From positions 94,824-158,823 of the forward strand of contig CAUQNX010000008.1 of NCBI GenBank assembly GCA_963519845.1: a stretch of DNA of 64,000 nt, read 5' to 3'. The stretch is from Moellerella sp963519845. Its GTDB lineage: Bacteria; Pseudomonadota; Gammaproteobacteria; Enterobacterales; Enterobacteriaceae. Made by a program: the position numbers and the translations under genes. Shown here one piece after another: positions 1 through 7,809 of this stretch; positions within the stretch are counted from its first letter, which is position 1, and each line of letters begins with the position of its first letter. The notes beneath the pieces were generated by a model. It did not search any database, was not told the origin of the DNA, and saw only the letters and a program-made list of their open reading frames with translations.

Positions 1-817
1 GTGTGAGCCATTTCCAATGCCATATAGTTATGTATCATCAAAAAGCGGATTCTATAGTAATTTTTATTTGATTAAAACGATCATCGTCACAATGTACTAT
101 ACCCTTTGCATTTTTTTAGGTCTGAAATGTGATCTTAAGCACTAGAAAATGACCATTTCCGCCTAATAAGTTAGTTATTGATTTATAGGGAAACTTACTA
201 ATCAAATAAAAATTACATCAATTATGATGCGATAAAACAGACTAATTTTTAACTTATCTAAAACAAAATTAAATCAAAAAATTTACTGGATAATTAATTA
301 TTTTAATCATTTAGTGGAAGGGGCTGACTAAGATAAGTAAATAGATCATTTATATTAATAAAGTCTATTTTATGAACAGCTTTAGATATATGAACTTATT
401 TCATGCTATTAATTATGTTCGCGAAAGTAGTTCTATAAATGATTTAATTTTGATGGGTTAATCCAATGAAAATAGGCTTTATATAATATTAAATATTATT
501 TAAATATTAAGCCTAAATTACCGAGTTATAAATTTGCAAATTTTCCTATCATAGGGGGATTCGACAGGAATTTTTACTAATAATAATCGGATCTTTCAAG
601 TTATAGATTAAATGGGTATTTTTGTCTTAGTTAGCGCTATCATTATATTTTTAACTAAACTAAGTTAAATTTAAACTAAGTGAAATTTAAACTAAGTTGA
701 TAAAGCAATTTAGTTAGATTGTTCTATTAATGGCACACAGTTTACCATTTGCATATCTACTCAAGTAACAATCCGAGTGCTATCTTTCTTCTTATCGGAA
801 TTACTGGAGACAGCAAA
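1..817. other. AT-rich non-coding region upstream of the pirin gene
   Basis: No convincing coding frame is visible; short frames here have no ribosome binding site and biased AT-rich composition. The only clear structure is a set of tandem 16-bp repeats at 657-704, listed separately. The region presumably carries the promoter of the pirin-like gene starting at 818, but no unambiguous -35/-10 pair was assigned. Confidence 0.6.
657..704. repeat. Three tandem 16-bp repeats upstream of pirin gene
   Basis: Three head-to-tail copies with a 16-bp period begin at 657, 673 and 689, consensus AAACTAAGTKRAATTT; the third diverges in its last bases. All begin with the 9-mer AAACTAAGT, which recurs at 3898-3906 upstream of the aldo/keto reductase gene. 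Their position, 114-161 bp before the pirin start codon, suits a multi-site activator or repressor array; the neighbouring LysR protein is the obvious candidate, which is inference only. Confidence 0.6.
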
Positions 818-1678
818 ATGAAAAAATTAATTGGTATCTATAGCGCACCATCCGCTCATTGGGTCGGAGACGGTTTTCCGGTTCGCTCACTGTTTTCTTA
901 TGGTGATCATGGCAAATATTTAAATCCATTTTTATTGCTGGATAGAGCCGGACCTGAAGATTTTAAACCGAGTCAACATTATCGCGGTGTTGGTGAGCAT
1001 CCCCATCGTGGTTTTGAAACAGTGACTATCGTTTATAAGGGCGAAGTGGCTCACCATGATTCAACAGGTGAAGGTGGTGTTATTGGCCCAGGCGATGTGC
1101 AGTGGATGACGGCAGCCTCAGGGATCTTACATCAGGAGTACCACTCTGAAGCCTTTACTCGCAGTGGTGGCACATTAGATATGGTGCAATTATGGGTGAA
1201 CTTACCGGCAAAAGATAAGATGTCTCGCCCCGGCTATCAGTTGCTATCCAATGAGACGATCCCTCAGGTTAAATTGGCGGATAATGCGGGCGAATTACGG
1301 GTGATTGCAGGTAATTATCTCGGAACTCAAGGCCCAGCCAATACTTTTACACCTATTGATGTGTGGGATATTCAGCTGAAAGCCAATAGTTTGATTAGTT
1401 TGCCCGCTAAAGCTGAAAGAACCGTAGGAATTGTGGTATTACATGGCAATGTGATTTTAAACGGTGATACGCCGTTACATGAAGCTCAAGTTGCCATCTT
1501 GGATAAAGGCGATGATTCATTGACATTACAAAGTGATACTGACGCCACATTACTCTTTTTAAGTGGAGATCCTATTGATGAGCCTGTAGTGGGTTATGGT
1601 CCATTTGTGATGAATAGCCGGCAGGAAATTATCCAAGCATCTGAAGATTTTACTAATGGTCTATTTGGTAAAATTTAA
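818..1678 (+). CDS. Pirin family bicupin protein
   Basis: A 286-residue protein of the pirin family, double-stranded beta-barrel (bicupin) iron-binding proteins; some members are quercetin 2,3-dioxygenases, others redox sensors or of unknown role. The N-terminal cupin carries the signature HPHRGFETVTIVYKGEVAHHD and a further LHQEYH, giving the expected His/Glu metal ligands; the C-terminal cupin is degenerate, as usual. I chose the ATG at 818 because GGAGA lies just upstream; the frame stays open 23 codons further without a ribosome site. It is convergent with a LysR gene across a shared terminator. The substrate cannot be told from sequence. Confidence 0.88.
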   Translation: MKKLIGIYSAPSAHWVGDGFPVRSLFSYGDHGKYLNPFLLLDRAGPEDFKPSQHYRGVGEHPHRGFETVTIVYKGEVAHHDSTGEGGVIGPGDVQWMTAASGILHQEYHSEAFTRSGGTLDMVQLWVNLPAKDKMSRPGYQLLSNETIPQVKLADNAGELRVIAGNYLGTQGPANTFTPIDVWDIQLKANSLISLPAKAERTVGIVVLHGNVILNGDTPLHEAQVAILDKGDDSLTLQSDTDATLLFLSGDPIDEPVVGYGPFVMNSRQEIIQASEDFTNGLFGKI

Positions 1679-1697
1679 CCAAATGTTTTTACCCTCG

Positions 1698-1736
1698 AAC
1701 CCCTCTTCCCGTATTAGCGGCTGGAGGGGTTTTTTA
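1698..1736. terminator. Bidirectional terminator, pirin/LysR
   Basis: Inverted arms AACCCCTC (1698-1705) and GAGGGGTT (1724-1731) are followed by a T-run on the plus strand. The hairpin lies between the convergent pirin and LysR genes and reaches the LysR stop codon. Confidence 0.75.
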
Positions 1737-2657
1737 TTGATGCGGCGGATTGCGTAAAGGTGTTTTAGCCAGATGTTCAGCGAAATAATCAAGTAATGTT
1801 CTGACCGCGGGTAACAAGCCTTTGCGTGAAGGGAAGACCGCATGGATCACATCTTGAGGCGCTTGCCACAAGGGGAGTAATCTAACCAGCTCACCTTGAC
1901 GGATTGCTTCATTGACCATCACTGAGGGCAACTGAACCGCGCCAATACCGGCGAGGGCGGCATTGTGTAGTGCATGCATATCAGTGGTTACAAAGCGTGG
2001 GGAGAAGTGTTGGACCACTTTGGCCTCATCTGGGCCTGTCAGTGACCAGCTATAGGAGAGTGAGTGTTCACCATTTCCCAGCGTTGGCCAGCTATGGAGA
2101 TCGGCGGGTGATGTAGGCGCAGGATATTGAGAGGTTAATTGCGGGCTGGCGACTAAACAGCGATCGGCATAACCCAGTACTTTCATGGTTAATCCAGAGT
2201 CATCCAGCGGCAGTGGTCTAGCGCGAATGGCGATATCTAACCCCTCATTGATCACATCGACCGCGCGATTTGTGGCGACAAGTTGAATATTGACCTGCGT
2301 ATACTGTTGCATAAAGTTGATTAAGATACGCTGAATACAGGTATTGAGGAGCGCTGTTGGACACGAAAGTTTAACCGTGCCTTTAGGCTCAATTTGAACT
2401 GAATTGATCACATCCTGCGCCGCTTCAGCCTCTTCAATCACGATCTTACAGCGATCATAGAATTGACGGCCAATATCAGTGACTACAAAACTGCGGGTTG
2501 AGCGTTGAATTAATCTCACATCAAGCTGCTCTTCAAGTGCGGCAATTCGACGGCTCAGCCTTGATTTTGGGATATCTAGCGCTGCGCTTGCGGGAGAGAA
2601 TCCGCCATGCTCCACCACTTTAACGTAATAATAGAGGTCGTTTAAGTCTTGGATCAT
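1734..2657 (-). CDS. LysR-family transcriptional regulator
   Basis: A 307-residue LysR-type regulator. The N-terminal winged helix-turn-helix covers about residues 1-60 (VVEHGGFSPASAALDIPKSRLSRRI, then the typical LEEQLDVRLIQRSTRS turn) and is followed by the periplasmic-binding-protein-like effector domain. The group with D/N-DLYYYVKVVEHGGFSPA at the N-terminus resembles regulators often found beside pirin, quinone or electrophile-response genes. It faces the pirin gene, and the aldo/keto reductase behind it has its own terminator, so it is probably transcribed alone. Its effector is unknown; AAACTAAGT motifs in front of both neighbouring genes are possible targets. Confidence 0.85.
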   Translation of the reverse strand: MIQDLNDLYYYVKVVEHGGFSPASAALDIPKSRLSRRIAALEEQLDVRLIQRSTRSFVVTDIGRQFYDRCKIVIEEAEAAQDVINSVQIEPKGTVKLSCPTALLNTCIQRILINFMQQYTQVNIQLVATNRAVDVINEGLDIAIRARPLPLDDSGLTMKVLGYADRCLVASPQLTSQYPAPTSPADLHSWPTLGNGEHSLSYSWSLTGPDEAKVVQHFSPRFVTTDMHALHNAALAGIGAVQLPSVMVNEAIRQGELVRLLPLWQAPQDVIHAVFPSRKGLLPAVRTLLDYFAEHLAKTPLRNPPHQ

Positions 2658-2713
2658 GCTGGCTATTCCATAATTCAGATTGCTGATTGAGGGAGAAACC
2701 CATACAGAATACG

Positions 2714-2756
2714 GAAAAAATCCTATGAAGCCAATAATTCCTTAAGGCTCCATAGG
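2714..2756 (-). terminator. Terminator of the aldo/keto reductase gene
   Basis: Read on the minus strand, CCTATGGAGCC pairs with GGCTTCATAGG (one mismatch) and is followed by ATTTTTT. It separates the reductase gene from the downstream LysR gene. Confidence 0.7.
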
Positions 2757-2763
2757 TAAGTGA

Positions 2764-3759
2764 TTATTCAGTGGCTTCTAAGATCAACTCTATTCTCTTA
2801 AGTTCATCTTGGCTGAAAACACGGTTGTCCATCATCGCCACCGCATCTTCAATTTGGCTGATACGGCTTGCACCAATCAGAATCGAGGTGATGCGATCAT
2901 TACGCAATAGCCAAGCTAGGGCCATTTGACTCAATTTCTGTCCACGCGATTGGGCGATTTCATCCAGTTTTTTCACTTTAAGTAAAATCGCTGAAGTGAG
3001 TCTTTCAGGCGGTAGTGAAGGGCTATTCGCGGCGCGGGAATCGGCGGGAATACCGTTTAAATAGCGATCTGTTAGTATGCCGCCAGCCAAAGGTGAATAA
3101 GCGATTGAGCCTACACCTTCCTCTTCAAGAAGATCAAGAAGGCTATCTTCTGGCGTGCGCTCAAACATAGAGTAGCGAGGCTGGTGGATCAGGCAAGGGG
3201 TGCCGAGCTGAGTTAAAATATCAATTGCCTCTTTAGCCAGATCAGCAGGGTAATTTGAGAGCCCCACATAGAGCGCTTTTCCTTGGCGCACAATAAGATC
3301 GAGTGCGCTCATCGTCTCTTCTAATGGGGTATTAGGGTCGGGGCGGTGGTGATAGAAGATATCTACATAGTCGAGACCCAGACGTTTTAGACTTTGATTG
3401 AGGCTCGCCACTAGATACTTTTTACTTCCCCAATCACCATAGGGGCCATCCCACATGGTATAACCCGCTTTAGAGGAGATAATCATTTCATCACGATAGG
3501 GCTGAAAATCTTGTTGTAAGATCTTACCAAAGTTGAGTTCTGCTGAGCCGGGCGGTGGTCCATAGTTATTCGCCAGATCAAAATGGGTGATCCCCAAATC
3601 GAAGGCGCGGCGAAGCATGGCACGGCATTGGCCCGGTAAGGCGTTATCACCGAAGTTGTGCCATAAACCCAGCGAGATCAGGGGAAGTCTGAGGCCACTG
3701 CGGCCACATTGATGGTATTCCATTTCACTGTAGCGGTGTGGATCTGCGATATAGGGCAC
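2764..3759 (-). CDS. yghZ: YghZ-type aldo/keto reductase (glyceraldehyde 3-phosphate reductase family)
   Basis: A 331-residue aldo/keto reductase closely resembling E. coli YghZ/Gpr, an NADPH-dependent reductase acting on L-glyceraldehyde 3-phosphate and methylglyoxal. The family core is visible: SLGLWHNFGDNA, FDLGITHFDLANNYGPPPGSAE with the catalytic Asp and Tyr, IISSKAGYTMWDGPYGDWGSKKY with the Lys, and the C-terminal nucleotide-binding stretch ILIGASRISQIEDAV. Translation starts at a GTG behind a strong GGAGG. It ends in its own terminator. Upstream, an AAACTAAGT/TTAGTT dyad at 3889-3906 matches the repeats in front of the pirin gene. Role in detoxification of reactive aldehydes is inferred from the family. 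Confidence 0.88.
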   Translation of the reverse strand: MPYIADPHRYSEMEYHQCGRSGLRLPLISLGLWHNFGDNALPGQCRAMLRRAFDLGITHFDLANNYGPPPGSAELNFGKILQQDFQPYRDEMIISSKAGYTMWDGPYGDWGSKKYLVASLNQSLKRLGLDYVDIFYHHRPDPNTPLEETMSALDLIVRQGKALYVGLSNYPADLAKEAIDILTQLGTPCLIHQPRYSMFERTPEDSLLDLLEEEGVGSIAYSPLAGGILTDRYLNGIPADSRAANSPSLPPERLTSAILLKVKKLDEIAQSRGQKLSQMALAWLLRNDRITSILIGASRISQIEDAVAMMDNRVFSQDELKRIELILEATE

Positions 3760-3888
3760 GTTTACCTCCGGAAAATTGCTGAAAAATAAGCCGCTTTACC
3801 TCTTCATAATGGCAAATCCACACATAGGCACATAGGTAATGAATGCTAAATTAGGCGATATCAAATTGTTTCAAGATATATCCTTGAT

Positions 3889-3906
3889 TTAGTTGCTAAA
3901 CTAAGT
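3889..3906. promoter_or_regulatory. TTAGTT-N4-AACTAA dyad upstream of yghZ
   Basis: Inverted hexamers TTAGTT (3889-3894) and AACTAA (3899-3904), separated by 4 bp, lie about 130 bp before the yghZ start. The right half belongs to AAACTAAGT, the same 9-mer repeated three times before the pirin gene. It could be a LysR-type binding site; this is inference. Confidence 0.4.
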
Positions 3907-3962
3907 GCACTAAAAAATAACTATATCCATTTTTTTATTTTTGCTCATGTCTAGTGCTTATA

Positions 3963-4748
3963 TTAATTAGCGCTATAAGATTCTGCGCGTTTAAAGACTA
4001 ATTCATCACCTTGTGAACTTGATTTATCAAACTGATAGCCATTGAGATTAAATTCCTTTAACTGCTCGCGCTCGGTCAGCTGATTTTGGATCACAAAGCG
4101 GCTCATGAGACCACGTGCTTTTTTAGCGTAAAAACTAATGATTTTATATTGGCCATTTTTTTGATCGAGAAAGACAGGTTTAATAATAGTGCCCTTTAAT
4201 TTTTTCGTATTAACGGCTTTAAAATACTCATCGGAGGCAAGGTTGATCAGGATTTTATCGCCTTGACTTTCAAGAGCTTGATTTAAGTGATTGGTAATAA
4301 TATCGCCCCAGAAACTATAGAGATCTTTTCCGCGTGCATTTTTTAGTTTAATTCCCATCTCTAAGCGATATGGCTGCATTAGATCGAGGGGACGCAGCAC
4401 GCCATATAATCCAGAGAGCATGCGTAGATGCTGTTGCGCGAAGGTAAAATCAGCCGCAGAAAAAGTATCGGCCTGCATACCTGTATAAACATCACCTTTA
4501 AATGCGAGGATCGCTTGGCGTGCATTTTCAGGAGTGAAGTCAGGGTGCCACTCACCAAAGCGCGCTGCATTTAATCCCGCCAGTTTATCGCTGATTTTCA
4601 TTAGGCTGGCGATCTCAGCAGGCGTTAGCTGTTGGCAGAGTTCAATAAGCTGTTTTGATTCACTGAGTAATTCGGGTTGACTAAATTTATCTGTCACCAG
4701 TGGTGATTCATAATCTAAGGTTTTAGCCGGTGAAATGGTAATCAACAT
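3963..4748 (-). CDS. yaaA: Peroxide stress protein YaaA
   Basis: A 261-residue YaaA/DUF328 protein, near-identical in length to E. coli YaaA (258). E. coli YaaA limits intracellular free iron during hydrogen peroxide stress and is induced by OxyR. The N-terminus MLITISPAKTLDYESP and the core DFTPENARQAILAFKGDVYTG, LRMLSGLYGVLRPLDLMQPYRLEMG and IISFYAKKARGLMSRF are family hallmarks. An AGAG precedes the ATG at the expected distance. It is divergent from talB; the yaaJ gene that separates yaaA and talB in E. coli is missing here. No OxyR site could be assigned by eye. Confidence 0.95.
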   Translation of the reverse strand: MLITISPAKTLDYESPLVTDKFSQPELLSESKQLIELCQQLTPAEIASLMKISDKLAGLNAARFGEWHPDFTPENARQAILAFKGDVYTGMQADTFSAADFTFAQQHLRMLSGLYGVLRPLDLMQPYRLEMGIKLKNARGKDLYSFWGDIITNHLNQALESQGDKILINLASDEYFKAVNTKKLKGTIIKPVFLDQKNGQYKIISFYAKKARGLMSRFVIQNQLTEREQLKEFNLNGYQFDKSSSQGDELVFKRAESYSAN

Positions 4749-5045
4749 ATAGAGATTCTCTTTCCAAGATGAAATTTTATTAACTTTAGCACTTTAGCAA
4801 AATTTCGGCCAAAAAGGGCAATAGCAAAAATAAGAAAAAATAATTACTGTTATTTATTGTTTTTTGGTTATCAAAAATCATCAGTAAGCCAATTTAGCAC
4901 AAAATAGAGCAGCGAAATCGTTTGCTAATCATATGCTTGTATTTGATTTAATTTACTATCTTGCAGCTAGCTTTATGCGTGTTATTATCAATTAACTGGT
5001 GCGGCATTTGCCTCTACTTCTTTTAAAATGATGAGATTATAAGAA

Positions 5046-5999
5046 ATGACCGATAAATTGACCTCCTTGCGTAAACTAACTACCGTTGTTGCAGATACTG
5101 GTGATATTGAAGCGATGAAGCTTTATAAACCACAAGATGCAACAACGAATCCTTCTCTGATCCTCAACGCAGCACAAATTCCTGAATATCGTAAACTGAT
5201 TGATGAAGCTATTGAATGGGCTCGTAAGCAAAGCGGCAATCGTGAACAACAGATTATTGATGCATGTGATAAGTTGGCAGTCAATATTGGTCTAGAAATT
5301 CTGAAATTGATTCCAGGCCGTATTTCAACTGAAGTTGATGCGCGTCTTTCTTACGATACGGCGGCTTGTGTTGAAAAAGCGCGTCATTTGATCAAGCTGT
5401 ATAACGAAGCGGGCATCAGCAATGATCGTATTCTGATCAAACTAGCTTCTACTTGGCAGGGTATTCGTGCTGCTGAGCAACTGGAAAAAGAAGGCATTAA
5501 CTGTAACCTAACACTGCTGTTCTCCTTTGCTCAAGCGCGTGCTTGTGCTGAAGCGGGTGTTTTCCTGATCTCACCTTTTGTTGGTCGTATCCTTGACTGG
5601 CACAAAGCGAATGGCGATAAAAAAGAGTTCGCACCTCAGGAAGATCCAGGCGTTATCTCTGTAACTGAAATCTATAACTTCTACAAAGAAAATGGCTATA
5701 AAACTGTGGTTATGGGTGCAAGCTTCCGTAATAGCGGTGAGATTTTAGAATTAGCGGGTTGTGATCGTCTGACGATTGCTCCTGCATTGTTGAAAGAGCT
5801 GTCAGAAAGTACGGGTGAAGTGGTTCGTAAATTGACTGACAATGGTCAAACTAAACAGCCAGCACCTGCATTGACAGAAGCTGAGTTCTATTGGGATCAT
5901 AACCAAGATCCAATGGCGATTGATAAATTAGCGGACGGTATCCGTAAATTTGCTATCGACCAAGAGAAACTGGAAAAAATGATTGCTGATTTACTGTAA
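5046..5999 (+). CDS. talB: Transaldolase B
   Basis: A 317-residue cytosolic transaldolase of the pentose phosphate pathway, the same length as E. coli TalB. It moves a dihydroxyacetone unit from sedoheptulose 7-phosphate to glyceraldehyde 3-phosphate. The Schiff-base lysine sits in DRILIKLASTWQG (Lys132 by alignment), and the early motif TTNPSLILNAA supplies the conserved Asp/Thr/Asn face. It is monocistronic, with a strong terminator at 6057-6094. The upstream 297-bp gap to yaaA must hold its promoter; none was assigned. Confidence 0.97.
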   Translation: MTDKLTSLRKLTTVVADTGDIEAMKLYKPQDATTNPSLILNAAQIPEYRKLIDEAIEWARKQSGNREQQIIDACDKLAVNIGLEILKLIPGRISTEVDARLSYDTAACVEKARHLIKLYNEAGISNDRILIKLASTWQGIRAAEQLEKEGINCNLTLLFSFAQARACAEAGVFLISPFVGRILDWHKANGDKKEFAPQEDPGVISVTEIYNFYKENGYKTVVMGASFRNSGEILELAGCDRLTIAPALLKELSESTGEVVRKLTDNGQTKQPAPALTEAEFYWDHNQDPMAIDKLADGIRKFAIDQEKLEKMIADLL

Positions 6000-6056
6000 G
6001 TCTATGAGCTAGATTGTTAGCACTGACTAATCAACTCATTAGTTAGAGACTTAGAC

Positions 6057-6094
6057 AAAGAGCTGATCCCGATAACGGATTGGCTCTTTTTGTT
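6057..6094 (+). terminator. talB terminator
   Basis: A 13-bp stem (6057-6069 with 6077-6089, two G-T pairs) closes a 7-nt loop and runs into a T-tract. Confidence 0.85.
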
Positions 6095-6247
6095 TACCCG
6101 CTAGCAGGATAACGCTGCAACTCCCGTCACCTCATGATATTATTTCGCCCAATTGAGCGTTTTAGGCTGACGCTATATCTTATTAATAACGCGCTATTTG
6201 CTATTTTTATCGCTAGATAGGGCGTCAATCGTTAATCTGAGGTCTGT

Positions 6248-6832
6248 ATGGATGAGTTACGCATAGGTTTGGTTTCGGTGTCTGATCGTGCATCGAGTGG
6301 TGTTTACCAAGATAAGGGCATTCCTGCGTTGGAAGCTTGGTTATCCAAAGCATTGACCACCCCTTTTTGCATTGAAACTCGGCTGATCCCAGATGAGCAA
6401 GCGTTGATTGAACAAAGCTTATGTGAGTTAGTTGATGAATTCGGCTGCCATTTGGTTTTAACCACAGGCGGAACCGGGCCAGCTCGTCGTGATGTTACAC
6501 CTGAGGCCACCTTAGCTATCGCCGATCGTGAAATGCCGGGCTTTGGTGAGCAGATGCGTCAAATTAGTTTACGTTTTGTGCCAACGGCTATTTTATCTCG
6601 CCAAGTGGGAGTGATCCGCAATCAAGCTTTGATCCTTAACTTACCGGGTCAACCGAAAGCGATAGCAGAGACATTAGAAGGGCTAAAAGATAAAGAAGGG
6701 GAGATCTTGGTTTCGGGGATTTTTGCTAGCGTGCCTTATTGTATTCAACTACTTGATGGACCTTATGTTGAAACAGATCCTGCAATTGTTACAGCTTTTA
6801 GACCCAAATCGGCAATTCGTGACGCTCAATAA
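6248..6832 (+). CDS. mog: Molybdopterin adenylyltransferase MogA
   Basis: A 194-residue MogA (E. coli 195), which adenylates molybdopterin before MoeA inserts molybdate in molybdenum-cofactor synthesis. The single MoCF-binding fold shows the nucleotide/pterin-binding TTGGTGPARRDVTPEAT motif near residues 75-90 and LNLPGQPKA later. GAGG precedes the ATG. It follows talB after that gene's terminator, so it is probably expressed separately, and it converges on satP. Confidence 0.96.
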   Translation: MDELRIGLVSVSDRASSGVYQDKGIPALEAWLSKALTTPFCIETRLIPDEQALIEQSLCELVDEFGCHLVLTTGGTGPARRDVTPEATLAIADREMPGFGEQMRQISLRFVPTAILSRQVGVIRNQALILNLPGQPKAIAETLEGLKDKEGEILVSGIFASVPYCIQLLDGPYVETDPAIVTAFRPKSAIRDAQ

Positions 6833-6860
6833 AAATAGTTAGTTAAATGTCTATCATACT

Positions 6861-6886
6861 AATCAGGTGAATGGCTTCACCTGATT
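6861..6886. terminator. Perfect 11-bp hairpin between mog and satP
   Basis: AATCAGGTGAA (6861-6871) pairs perfectly with 6876-6886 around a 4-nt loop TGGC. It sits between convergent genes as a terminator should, but neither strand has a good T-run after it, so termination may be weak or the hairpin may protect the 3' ends. Confidence 0.5.
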
Positions 6887-6910
6887 GTACTTGAAAGCTT
6901 AAGTTAACGC

Positions 6911-7474
6911 TTAACGCTGGCCAATAGGTAAAACAGTACGACCATATTGCTCATTGAGCACTTCAGCCATCGCCAAGTAGAATGCACTGGCGCCACAAAT
7001 AATACCTTCATAACCTGCAATAGTTAGAATAGTGCTGTTTCCAGTGAAATTACCTAAAGCGAGTAAGGCAAAGAGCACGGTTAAGCTACCAAAAACAAAT
7101 TGCAGCGCGAGGTTAGCTTTAAAAGTACCGAAAAACATAAATAGTGTGAAAATACCCCAAAGTAACAAGTAAACACTAAAGAATGCCGGTTCAGTGGGCT
7201 CAGCTAATCCCATTTTAGGTAAAAAGAGTAACCCTACTAGCGTTAACCAGAACATACCATAAGAGGTAAATGCGGTTGCGCCGAAAGTATTTCCTTTTTT
7301 ATATTCCATAATTCCAGCGATAACTTGTGCGATACCACCGTAGAAAATTCCCATACTTAAGATCATTGCAGAGATAGGGAAAAAACCCGCATTATGAATA
7401 TTTAGCAGGATTGTCGTCATACCAAAACCCATTAAACCTAAAGGTCCTGGATTGGCAATAGTGCTCGAGTGCAT
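6911..7474 (-). CDS. satP: Acetate/succinate:proton symporter SatP
   Basis: A 187-residue inner-membrane protein of the acetate uptake transporter family (YaaH/GPR1/FUN34). Six hydrophobic helices are apparent. The N-terminal family motif NPGPLGLMGFGMTT and the later FTSYGMFWLTL and LQFVFGSLTVLFALLA match E. coli SatP (188 residues), which imports acetate and succinate with protons. AGAGG precedes the ATG. A compound inverted repeat in its leader (7517-7548) may affect expression. Confidence 0.93.
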   Translation of the reverse strand: MHSSTIANPGPLGLMGFGMTTILLNIHNAGFFPISAMILSMGIFYGGIAQVIAGIMEYKKGNTFGATAFTSYGMFWLTLVGLLFLPKMGLAEPTEPAFFSVYLLLWGIFTLFMFFGTFKANLALQFVFGSLTVLFALLALGNFTGNSTILTIAGYEGIICGASAFYLAMAEVLNEQYGRTVLPIGQR

Positions 7475-7516
7475 ATAACCTCTAAAAAAGTAGTGATATC
7501 AAATGGATAAATAATT

Positions 7517-7548
7517 TTCGCGATTGCTTTTTAAGCAACGGCCGCGAA
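7517..7548 (-). promoter_or_regulatory. Compound inverted repeat in the satP leader
   Basis: Outer arms TTCGCG (7517-7522) and CGCGAA (7543-7548) enclose inner arms TTGCTT (7524-7529) and AAGCAA (7533-7538). As minus-strand RNA this folds into a long hairpin with an asymmetric bulge, 43 nt before the satP start. It could be a leader structure or a protein-binding dyad. Confidence 0.45.
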
Positions 7549-7630
7549 TCATACGCATTATTAATCGTTCAGACAATGATCCTCGACCCTATTTTTATAT
7601 AAAAAAAACAAATTTTTTTTAATTGACCCC

Positions 7631-7656
7631 CTTGATGAATCGATTTGTGCCCCCAT
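7631..7656 (+). promoter_or_regulatory. Sigma-32 (heat shock) promoter of dnaKJ
   Basis: CTTGATG (7631-7637), 13 bp, then CCCCAT (7651-7656). This matches the RpoH consensus and, in both boxes and spacing, the main E. coli dnaK heat-shock promoter as I recall it. The leader to dnaK is about 150 nt. Confidence 0.9.
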
Positions 7657-7809
7657 CTTTTTAATCAAACACAGTTATCGGTCATTTGGCGCTCTAGTGT
7701 AGGAAGTTTTTTTTAGCTAAGAGATAAAAACTCCCTTGAAAATGAAATATTGAGCCTCATATAGATTGATAACGAGATTTAATAAAGAATTCTTTTGGAG
7801 GCGTTTAGA

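Larger units (their letters stand above)
7475..7809. other. Divergent satP/dnaK control region
   Basis: About 335 bp without a gene. It holds the satP leader hairpin (7517-7548), an A/T-rich tract around 7600-7622, and the sigma-32 promoter of dnaK (7631-7656). Nothing else is clear. Confidence 0.7.

Noticed and set aside
1661..1843. 60-codon minus frame across the pirin/LysR terminator
   Set aside because: It overlaps the LysR gene in another frame and crosses a clear terminator.
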